40,438 bases of DNA, from NCBI GenBank assembly GCA_003605065.1, contig QZJM01000041.1, positions 1 to 40,438 on the forward strand. Reading direction: 5' to 3'. The position numbers and the translations under genes were made by a program. Positions 33,546 through 40,438 of the stretch are shown in pieces; positions within the stretch are counted from its first letter, which is position 1; the number at the start of each line of letters is the position of its first letter. This stretch comes from Dethiobacter sp. Lineage in GTDB: Bacteria > Bacillota > Dethiobacteria > DTU022 > UBA8154. The notes below the pieces were generated by a model. It was not told the DNA's origin, made no database searches, and saw nothing but the letters and a program-made list of their open reading frames with translations.

Positions 33546-36443
33546 ATGAACAAGAAAAAAAGTTGGGCTCTAATCCTGCTCGCTTTTTTCCTGTGTTCAA
33601 TAATTGTTTTTAAACCATTTTCTTTCCCCAAAACCAAAACGGGAACGGAAATCTATAAGAGTATTTTTACCGCGCTGGAGGAAGAAGCCTTCGTCCCGGT
33701 AATTGTTGTCCTCAAAGACAGGGCAAACCTGCAGGAAAACATTTTTAACGGAAAAGATGAAAGTATTCCTGCAGAAGTAATCGTTAACAAACTTCAGCAA
33801 ACAGCCCGGGCTTCTGAGCAAGAGATCTGGCCGGTATTAAAGGAAGAGATAACTAAGGGAAATATCAACGATTACCGTCCGTTCTGGATCGTAAACGCTT
33901 TCACGGCGCAAATTAACGCCGCTGCACTCAAAAGGCTGTCTGCCCTTCCCCAGGTTATACATATCAGGCCTGAACGCCAGTATACCCTCTCTACTCCCCT
34001 TAACTATATCCCCGTGGAAAATAGAAACGATACTCAATATACCCCGGCAGCATACCAGGCAGGAACAGGAGAGAGTCCCTGGAACCTTGAACTTATTAAG
34101 GCCCCCCTTGTCTGGCAGCAGGGAATCTACGGAAAAGAAATTGTCGTCGCTATTATGGACACAGGTGTCGATCTAAACCACCCTGTCCTTAATGAACGCT
34201 ACAGAGGCAACCTGCAGGGTCACAGCCACGAAACAAGCTGGTATGATGCCGCCGCAGCAAGCGGGGGGCAGGTAAACAGCGGTCCCCGAGATTTAAACGG
34301 CCATGGGACACATATTGCCGGGGTTATCCTCGGAGGTTCACCGCAAGAGCCTTTCGGAGTAGCTCCGGGAGCGCGCTGGATAGCCGTAAATATTTTTAAC
34401 AAAGGCTATGCCTGGGATTCTCATATTATCCAGGCTTTTCAATGGTTGATGGCTCCTGAAGGCAACCCTAAGAACGCTCCCCGGATTATCAACTGTTCCT
34501 GGGCCTCCAGGCCTGAGTATGTAAGAGATTACCTTCAATGGGAAATATTACATAACTTAGAAAGGGCCGGGATTTTTGTTGTTTTCGCCGCCGGCAATAA
34601 CGGAACTTCAGGTCCCGGGAGCCCCGCCAGCTACCCCCATGCCTTTTCTGTGGGAGCTGTACAGAAAGAAGGAGAAACAATCAAAATCGCCGATTTCAGC
34701 AGCAGGGGACCGGTTAACTGGCAGGGAATAATCTATGCAAAACCGGAAATAAGTGCTCCGGGGATTAAGATACGATCTTCATGGTTAAACAATGGTTATA
34801 CTATCCTGGATGGAACATCCCTGGCTGCTGCCCATGTATCCGGCACTGCAGCACTGCTTTTAGAATCCAAACCGGAGCTTTCTCCTGCTGAAATAAAATA
34901 CATCTTGCAACAGGCAGCCTACTGGGACCCTTCCTGGAATGTACTGGGAGAACGTCCTAATAATGCTTATGGTTTTGGTATCCTCGATGCCTATGAAGCC
35001 TTGAGGAAAAGGACCCTTCCTTCAAGAGAAATACTTTTAGACGACGGGGCGGAAGAGGGCATAGTTAACTGGAGCACATCGCCGGGCAACCCCTGGAAAA
35101 TAACCCGGGAAAAAGTTTACCAGGGAAACTTTGCTTTTGCAGACTCACCGTGGGAACAGTATAAGAACAACTCCCGGTCCTGGCTGTCCATTACAAAGCC
35201 GCTGTCACTGTGCGGATACCACAGTCCTGTGCTCTCGTTCTGGCACTTTTATGACCTGTCAACAGGAAAAAATAAAGAGGACGACTATGGATACGTGGAA
35301 TTTTCCACTGATGGTAAAAACTGGGCATATCTTTATCGCTTTTCCGGAACGAACGAACAATTCCGTTACTTTTCCCTTCCTTTAAATCTGCCTAAAGGGA
35401 TAAATACATTTTATATACGTTTCCGCCTGGAAAGCAACAACAACGGTCCGGGCAGGGGATGGTATCTGGACAATATTTCTATTTCGGCCGTACCTCTTTC
35501 CCTTACTGACCTTGAGAGGCTTATACTGAATTCAGTAAAGACAAAAATCGGCGTGGAAGAGAGTACGGAAATTAACGCCGCCGCTATTTTTTGCTCCAGA
35601 CTCTCCAGGGAGCTTACTGTAGAACTACTGGAGTGGAACTCTTCCGATCCCTCTGTAGCCACCGTACAAAACGGTAAAGTTAAAGGGATTTCTCCCGGTG
35701 AAGCTATTATTAGCGGACAATTTGCCGGTCATACAGCGGAAATCAAGATAGAAGTAATCGAAGTTAAAGCACCTGACGTGCAACCGGTTCCGGGAACTTT
35801 TATTAATTCTGTAACTTTTGAATTGGTACCGGCTACACCGGGAGCAAGGATTTACTACACCCTCGACGGCAGTGAACCTGACGAAAAAAGTATACCTTAT
35901 GAAAGACCTGTAACTATTACGGAAAGTAAAGTGCTAAAAGCCAGGGAATATTTTATGGGGATCCCGGGGCCTTCAAGTGTTTTTTCTTATACAATTAAAG
36001 AAGGTGCTGTCGTAACGGGTTCCATCACCCTTCAGGGACGTTCGCTAACGGACTCCAAAACAAGTGTATTTTTTATCTGCGATAAAGAAGGACAGATCTA
36101 TACTCCCCCCAGCCTCTCCCCGGAAGGCAAGTATTCCCTGGAACTTCCCCTGGGAAGCTATAAGCTGGTGGCAAAAAGGGAACAATACCTGGCTAAAACA
36201 GCAAAAGTAGAATTGAAAACAAAAAAAGAGCTTCAGGAATTGAATTTAAAGCTCTGGGCCGGTGATTTAAACAACGATAACCGTATCGATATTACCGATT
36301 TAACTCTTTTATCCCTTGCCTACCGCAGCAAACCGGGCGATAAACACTGGAACCCCCTTGCCGATCTTAACAGTGACGGTGTAATCGATATTTTTGATTT
36401 AACCATGTTAACGCAAAACTTTGGCATGGGCGGTGATAATTAA
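33546..36443 (+). CDS. Secreted multidomain S8 subtilisin-like protease
   Basis: A 965-residue exported protein. A signal peptide (about 1-25) and a propeptide-like region are followed by the S8 domain with Asp205 (VAIMDTGVDLNHP), His253 (NGHGTHIAGV), oxyanion Asn351 (AAGNNG) and Ser425 (GTSLAAAHVSG). Then come a jelly-roll or MAM/immune-inhibitor-like domain (about 497-652), a Big2-like domain (about 660-745), a chitobiase C-terminal-like domain (YYTLDGSEPDE), a carboxypeptidase-regulatory-like beta domain (about 820-895), and a C-terminal dockerin-like pair of Ca2+ repeats (GDLNNDNRIDITDLTLLS; ADLNSDGVIDIFDLTMLT). AAAGGG lies 9 bases before the ATG; a TATAAT lies at 33504-33509. Expected role: extracellular protein degradation or surface processing. 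Confidence 0.92.
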   Translation: MNKKKSWALILLAFFLCSIIVFKPFSFPKTKTGTEIYKSIFTALEEEAFVPVIVVLKDRANLQENIFNGKDESIPAEVIVNKLQQTARASEQEIWPVLKEEITKGNINDYRPFWIVNAFTAQINAAALKRLSALPQVIHIRPERQYTLSTPLNYIPVENRNDTQYTPAAYQAGTGESPWNLELIKAPLVWQQGIYGKEIVVAIMDTGVDLNHPVLNERYRGNLQGHSHETSWYDAAAASGGQVNSGPRDLNGHGTHIAGVILGGSPQEPFGVAPGARWIAVNIFNKGYAWDSHIIQAFQWLMAPEGNPKNAPRIINCSWASRPEYVRDYLQWEILHNLERAGIFVVFAAGNNGTSGPGSPASYPHAFSVGAVQKEGETIKIADFSSRGPVNWQGIIYAKPEISAPGIKIRSSWLNNGYTILDGTSLAAAHVSGTAALLLESKPELSPAEIKYILQQAAYWDPSWNVLGERPNNAYGFGILDAYEALRKRTLPSREILLDDGAEEGIVNWSTSPGNPWKITREKVYQGNFAFADSPWEQYKNNSRSWLSITKPLSLCGYHSPVLSFWHFYDLSTGKNKEDDYGYVEFSTDGKNWAYLYRFSGTNEQFRYFSLPLNLPKGINTFYIRFRLESNNNGPGRGWYLDNISISAVPLSLTDLERLILNSVKTKIGVEESTEINAAAIFCSRLSRELTVELLEWNSSDPSVATVQNGKVKGISPGEAIISGQFAGHTAEIKIEVIEVKAPDVQPVPGTFINSVTFELVPATPGARIYYTLDGSEPDEKSIPYERPVTITESKVLKAREYFMGIPGPSSVFSYTIKEGAVVTGSITLQGRSLTDSKTSVFFICDKEGQIYTPPSLSPEGKYSLELPLGSYKLVAKREQYLAKTAKVELKTKKELQELNLKLWAGDLNNDNRIDITDLTLLSLAYRSKPGDKHWNPLADLNSDGVIDIFDLTMLTQNFGMGGDN

Positions 36444-36452
36444 TATGAAATG

Positions 36453-36662
36453 AGGTGGCGCAAGTTGGTGCTCGCTTAAGGGTTCGCTTGAGACAGGTTT
36501 TACAGCTCAGCTCAGGCTTACGGCTGGCCTTCCCGGCCAAATTTCCGTCCAGGTTATTGCCCGGCTGCCGGCGTCCATGCCGGCAGGGCCGCCTTCAGCC
36601 TTCACTTCGCTGAACCTGTTCGCTGCGCTGCACATGTCGCTCGCCACAACCTTGCGCCACCT
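36453..36662. repeat. 210-bp GC-rich palindromic element with terminal inverted repeats
   Basis: AGGTGGCGCAAG at the left end is the exact reverse complement of CTTGCGCCACCT at the right end. Similarity continues imperfectly inward: TTGGTGCTCGC, and ACAGGTT about 40 bases in on both arms. The centre has two hairpins, TGGCC-TTCCC-GGCCA and a CTGCCGGC/GCCGGCAG stem. It encodes no protein and is richer in GC than its surroundings. It may be a MITE-like or REP-like element; it could also help terminate the subtilase transcript. No clear target-site duplication is seen. From 36663 to 36834 nothing else is evident. Confidence 0.65.
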
Positions 36663-36834
36663 TTACGGGACATAACACGGTTCTAAAAAAGAGCATTTTC
36701 GTCCATTGTTGTGACCGTTAGGGTCATGGCGGTCAGTATAAAAATATTGCCGGAAAAACAATTAAAAGTTAAAATTAGAATAAGGACAGATAATCCGGTA
36801 GTTAAAACTGCAATTTTATATTCGTAATGTTCAG

Positions 36835-37842
36835 ATGGGGGTGAGCGTTCTGCCGGCCAATCTTACACCACAATATCATGCTGCGGAGGAAGCTTATCGC
36901 AAAGCTTCAACTCTGGAGGAAAAAATAGAGGCCTTACAGGAAATGATGGCCGTAATCCCCAAACATAAAGGAACAGAGAAATTACAGGCAGATATAAAGC
37001 GCCGTCTTTCCAAACTTCGTGAAGAAGGGGAAAAAAAATCCAAAGCGGCCCGTTTTAATCCCTTTTTCGTGGAAAAACAGGGTGCCGGCCAGGCCGTCCT
37101 GGTAGGCTATCCTAATGTGGGAAAATCCTCACTGCTTGCCGCCCTAACCAAAGCTAAGCCTAAAATTGCTGATTTTCCTTTTACCACTTCCGTACCTCTT
37201 TCAGGGATGATGCCCTACAAAGATATCCTTATCCAGCTGGTAGATACCCCCCCGTTAAGCGCTGATGGGGCTCCTCCAGGACTTTTAAATGTGCTGCGAG
37301 GAGGAGATCTTTTACTTGTTGTTCTTGATGCCAGCAGTGAGGAATGTTTGGAACAGGCGGAAGGCACTCTTTCCTACCTGGTAGAAAAAAAAATAATTAA
37401 TAAAATAACTGAGGAAAAAGCTCCGGAAAATGAGATTGTAGGTGACAGGAAATATCTTCCTTATATAGTCGTTGTAAATAAGATGGACCTGCCACAAAGC
37501 GAGGACAACCTGAGGATTTTAAAAGAACTAATGCCGGAATTACCTTTAACCGGTATTTCTGCCAGGGAAGAAAAAGAGTTTAATTCCTTAAAAGATAATA
37601 TTTTCCAGGGCCTGGATATTATCAGGGTCTATACCAAAACACCTGGTAAACAGCCTGATATGGAGACTCCGTTTGTCTTAAAATGTGGCGGCACAGTTCT
37701 TGATCTGGCTTACAATATTCATCGTGACTTTCCCCGGCTCTTAAAAAATGCCCGGGTTTGGGGGTCGGCCAAGTTTGAAGGCCAGGCTGTAGCCCGTGAT
37801 TATATTCTCGAAGACGGTGATATCGTGGAGCTAACCATCTAG
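36835..37842 (+). CDS. Obg/DRG-like GTPase with TGS domain
   Basis: A 335-residue TRAFAC GTPase. An N-terminal helical region (LEEKIEALQEMMAVIPKHKG) is followed by G1 VGYPNVGKSSL (about 90-100), the switch I region FPFTTSVPLSGMMPY, G3 VDTPP, and G4 VVNKMDLP. The C-terminal TGS domain (about 265-335) ends DYILEDGDIVEL. Family members resemble eukaryotic DRG; they probably act on ribosomes or RNA, but the bacterial role is not defined. The start is unclear: the ATG has no SD. Family proteins begin at PANLTPQY, which here follows a CTG that lies five bases after GGGGGTGA. Confidence 0.88.
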   Translation: MGVSVLPANLTPQYHAAEEAYRKASTLEEKIEALQEMMAVIPKHKGTEKLQADIKRRLSKLREEGEKKSKAARFNPFFVEKQGAGQAVLVGYPNVGKSSLLAALTKAKPKIADFPFTTSVPLSGMMPYKDILIQLVDTPPLSADGAPPGLLNVLRGGDLLLVVLDASSEECLEQAEGTLSYLVEKKIINKITEEKAPENEIVGDRKYLPYIVVVNKMDLPQSEDNLRILKELMPELPLTGISAREEKEFNSLKDNIFQGLDIIRVYTKTPGKQPDMETPFVLKCGGTVLDLAYNIHRDFPRLLKNARVWGSAKFEGQAVARDYILEDGDIVELTI

Positions 37843-37929
37843 TAGGGAATGCTTTGACATAGATCATTGTCTTCCCTTGCTTCTCCTATTATCATGAAGA
37901 CAGATAATAAGAAAAGGAGGCATTTTACC

Positions 37930-38703
37930 ATGAAAAGGAAAATTGTTTATATCGATGAGAACAAATGCAACGGCTGTGGTCTTTGTGTTCCGGCCTGCCA
38001 TGAAGGCGCCATTCAGATTATAGACGGAAAAGCACGGCTGGTGGCGGAAAATCTCTGCGACGGCCTGGGGGATTGTCTCGGAGAGTGTCCTGAAGGAGCA
38101 ATAATTATCTTAGAGCGGGAAGCTGACCCTTACGATGAAGAAACAGTTAAAAAACATCTGTCTGAATTAGAAGGAGATATTCTCTCCCACAATAACAACT
38201 GTAAGGAAAATTTACCGTGCGGCTGCCCTTCCACACAGTTAAAAACCATCGTCAGGGACCCTAAAAAAGAAGGAGCAGAAGAAGAGCACAAAATGGCCCC
38301 ATGCCCTTCTCTGTTAAGGCAATGGCCGGTTCAACTGGCTTTACTGCCTCCCCGGGCCAAATTTTTCCAGGGAGCCAGCCTTTTAGTTGCTGCTGACTGT
38401 GTCCCCTTTGCGTACGGCAATTTTCACCGGGACTTTCTGGAAGATAAAGCCGTGGTTGTTGGTTGTCCTAAACTGGACGATGCCAAAATGTACCTGGAAA
38501 AGCTGGCAGAAATAATTCAATACAACGACATTAAAAAAATTACCGTCGTCTACATGCAGGTTCCCTGCTGTTCAGGCTTAAGGCGTATCGTGGAGCTGGC
38601 CCTTTACCAGGCCGGGAAAGATATTGCCGTAGAATCCGTGGTCATAAGTGCCGAAGGAGAAATCCTGGAAAACATCATCTTAATGGCTCCGAACACTAGA
38701 TAA
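37930..38703 (+). CDS. 4Fe-4S ferredoxin-type protein
   Basis: A 257-residue protein. KIVYIDENKCNGCGLCVPAC is a full [4Fe-4S] motif. A second site, CDGLGDCLGECPEGAI, has atypical spacing but keeps three cysteines and CP. The C-terminal region (CGCPSTQ; VAADCVPFAYGNFHRDF; GCPKLDDAKMYLEKL; MQVPCCSGL) has additional cysteines and matches a family of anaerobe ferredoxin-like proteins whose partner is unknown. The ATG at 37930 is 9 bases after AAGGAGG; a longer frame upstream is rejected. It follows the GTPase gene by 87 bases and ends in a strong terminator. Confidence 0.88.
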   Translation: MKRKIVYIDENKCNGCGLCVPACHEGAIQIIDGKARLVAENLCDGLGDCLGECPEGAIIILEREADPYDEETVKKHLSELEGDILSHNNNCKENLPCGCPSTQLKTIVRDPKKEGAEEEHKMAPCPSLLRQWPVQLALLPPRAKFFQGASLLVAADCVPFAYGNFHRDFLEDKAVVVGCPKLDDAKMYLEKLAEIIQYNDIKKITVVYMQVPCCSGLRRIVELALYQAGKDIAVESVVISAEGEILENIILMAPNTR

Positions 38704-38731
38704 CAGTTTATGATTCCAAAGTAAAATAACA

Positions 38732-38774
38732 GGGAGGCCAACTGCTTGCATACAGCAATTGGCCTCCCCTTTTT
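38732..38774 (+). terminator. Rho-independent terminator after the ferredoxin gene
   Basis: GGGAGGCCAA pairs perfectly with TTGGCCTCCC, with an inner TGCT/AGCA extension, followed by CTTTTT. It closes the GTPase-ferredoxin transcript. From 38775 to 38937 no further feature is evident. Confidence 0.88.
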
Positions 38775-38937
38775 AACCTGTAAAGCGGATTGCCCCCCGG
38801 ATCTTTCCATCCTGCTGGGAAAAAAGCCATTACCGGAAATGCAGCCGGAGGAAAGCCTGCATGGAGAAAACAATCTAAACCAAGCTAACCGTCTACCTTA
38901 CCGGGCTGCCCCCTGGCGACTACTAAGCTTTCCATTT

Positions 38938-40438
38938 TCATCCTGCGTATTTCTCCCGCAGGGCCTTTTTATTAAACTTCCCCACACTGGTCTTAGGAAC
39001 TTCATCGATAAAGATTACCTTATCCGGTATCCACCATTTAGCAACCCTGTCCTTCAAAAAGTTAATTATATCCTCTCCAAGGACCCTGCCCCTCTCGCTC
39101 TCTTTCAGCACCACACAGGCCATGGGCCTTTCCTGCCATTTATCATCAGGAATGGCGATTACTGCCGCTTCAACTACCGCAGGATGAGCCATAATGTTAT
39201 TTTCCAGGTCTACGGAGGAGATCCATTCACCACCGCTCTTGATCAGGTCTTTACCCCTGTCCTGCACCAGGATATAGCCCTCTTCATCTATGGTTACGAT
39301 GTCGTTGCTGTAATACCAGCCGTCTTTAAAGGTATCGGCGCTCCGTTCCGGATCCTGATAATATTCAGAGGCGATCCAGGGGCCTTTCAGCAGGAGCTCT
39401 CCCATTTCTTTTCCGTTCTTTTTAACCTCTTCCCCTTGGTCGCTGATTATTTTAGTTTCCAGTCCTGGCAGTAAACGCCCCTGTTTGGCCTTTAAAGCAT
39501 ATTTTTTATCCTCTTCCCAATCGTCCATATAGCTCTTCAAGGGACAGGTCAGCACCACGGGAGAGGCCTCTGTCATTCCATAAGTACCCAGAATCTTGAT
39601 ACCGTATTTTTTATCATAGGCCTCCACAAGATTTTTTGATATGGCTGCCCCGCCGTTTAAAATATAGCGCAGGCTGCTCAAGTCATAGCGTGCCCCGCTT
39701 TCTAAATGCTGGAAAACATTGATCCAGATAGTGGGGACCCCGGCAATAAGGGTGACTTTTTCCTGTTCTATCAGGCTGCAGAGAGCTTCAGGGGAAAGTT
39801 TTCTTCCCGGTAAAACCAGCTTGGAACCCATAAATGCCGCCGAAAAGGGGAAACCCCAGGAAAAAACGTGAAACATGGGGACAACCGGCAGGATGATATC
39901 CCTCTCTGAAATTCCGATGGCATCGGGAACACAAAGTGTCAGGGCATGCAGGTAAGTGGAGCGGTGGGTATATACTACTCCCTTGGGCAAGCCTGTCGTC
40001 GCCGAGGTATAACCTATTGCTGCCGGGGTATTTTCGTCCAGTTCCGGAAATTGATAAGAGGCAGGAGCTTCTTCTATTAATTTCTCGTAGTGAAAGACAG
40101 GAGAAAGAACGGTTTTAGGAAGCTCTTGCTTACCGGTCATGATAACATACTTTTTGACGGTGGTAAGCTTGCCCGCGATTTCCTCGATCTGGGGTAGCAA
40201 ATCCTCGTCAATGAAGATAACTTTATCTTCGGCGTGGTTAATAATATGGCTAAGATGCTCCGCAAAAAGGCGGATATTCAGCGTATGAAGCACTGCTCCG
40301 CTGCAGATTATGGCAAAATAAAGCTCCATATGGCGATGAGTATTCCAGGCGAAGGTTCCCACTGTATCGCCCTGCTTTATCCCCAGGCGCTGCAAAACAT
40401 TGGCCAGTTTACAGACTCTTTGATAAAAGTCTCCATAT
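38938..40438 (-). CDS. AMP-forming acyl-CoA synthetase (5' end outside window)
   Basis: The last 500 codons of an adenylate-forming ligase; the frame stays open to the window edge (DFYQRVCKLANVLQRLGIKQ). It activates a carboxylic acid, probably medium- or long-chain, to acyl-AMP and then acyl-CoA. Motifs are A3 YTSATTGLPKGVVYTHRS (usually TSGTTG), PMFHVFSWGFPFS, A5 GTYGMTEASPV, A7 SNDIVTIDEEGYILVQDRGK (usually TGD), A8 IKSGGEWISS and the catalytic A10 Lys in KTSVGKFNKKALRE. Length and order suit the fatty-acid/short-chain FadD-like branch. Its substrate cannot be fixed from sequence. Confidence 0.9.
   Translation of the reverse strand, partial: YGDFYQRVCKLANVLQRLGIKQGDTVGTFAWNTHRHMELYFAIICSGAVLHTLNIRLFAEHLSHIINHAEDKVIFIDEDLLPQIEEIAGKLTTVKKYVIMTGKQELPKTVLSPVFHYEKLIEEAPASYQFPELDENTPAAIGYTSATTGLPKGVVYTHRSTYLHALTLCVPDAIGISERDIILPVVPMFHVFSWGFPFSAAFMGSKLVLPGRKLSPEALCSLIEQEKVTLIAGVPTIWINVFQHLESGARYDLSSLRYILNGGAAISKNLVEAYDKKYGIKILGTYGMTEASPVVLTCPLKSYMDDWEEDKKYALKAKQGRLLPGLETKIISDQGEEVKKNGKEMGELLLKGPWIASEYYQDPERSADTFKDGWYYSNDIVTIDEEGYILVQDRGKDLIKSGGEWISSVDLENNIMAHPAVVEAAVIAIPDDKWQERPMACVVLKESERGRVLGEDIINFLKDRVAKWWIPDKVIFIDEVPKTSVGKFNKKALREKYAG

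Noticed and set aside
38746-39474. Plus-strand open frame of 242 codons
   Set aside because: Most of it is antisense to the acyl-CoA ligase, has no SD, and the product is unlike any protein; the opposite frame has full family motifs.
1-40438. tRNA, rRNA or CRISPR loci
   Set aside because: No cloverleaf, rRNA core or repeat-spacer pattern was recognised in the non-coding stretches.

Overview
The window reads as chromosomal DNA of an anaerobic, endospore-forming, low-to-mid GC Firmicute of the class Clostridia. The evidence is the spoIVFA-spoIVFB sporulation pair, the Firmicute mreBCD/pbp2/rodA cluster, a six-gene Rnf complex in the clostridial order CDGEAB, strong AGGAGG-type ribosome binding sites, and several oxygen-sensitive Fe-S and radical SAM proteins. 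Nearly everything from 1.5 to 32 kb lies on the minus strand. The species cannot be named from the sequence alone.

Layout. (1) 1-1.5 kb is a gene graveyard: two oppositely oriented pieces of a sigma-54-dependent regulator, an intact hicBA toxin-antitoxin pair, an unidentified fragment and a piece of etfA. (2) 1.5-17.1 kb (minus) is a conserved cell-shape and division block, read in transcription order as apbE, Gx transporter, maf, radC, mreB, mreC, mreD, pbp2, rodA, spoIVFA, spoIVFB, two radical SAM-linked genes, rng, an NrdG-like activase and a tautomerase. (3) 17.2-17.9 kb holds a decayed restriction-modification system of BstYI type and a small repeat remnant. (4) 18.0-26.8 kb (minus) is moaC followed by a ten-gene Mrp/Mbh-type cation/proton antiporter cluster, with three large MrpD/NuoL-like subunits. 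(5) 27.0-32.2 kb (minus) is rnfCDGEAB. (6) 32.5-38.8 kb is mostly plus strand: a DUF1847 protein, a DUF1540 protein on the minus strand, a secreted multidomain subtilase, a 210-bp palindromic element, a TGS-domain GTPase and a ferredoxin. (7) The right edge is a 5'-truncated acyl-CoA ligase.

How the parts fit. Rnf couples ferredoxin:NAD+ oxidoreduction to Na+ or H+ export. The Mrp-like antiporter can interconvert Na+ and H+ gradients. ApbE attaches FMN covalently to RnfG and RnfD. The 17-32 kb region therefore looks like an ion-motive energy-conservation island.

Two features are the most unusual. The last MrpD-like subunit carries a long C-terminal array of seven 25-residue repeats followed by a terminal membrane helix. 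RnfG has two tandem FMN-binding domains, each with its own flavinylation motif. All assignments come from reading motifs and recalled family knowledge; no database search was run.
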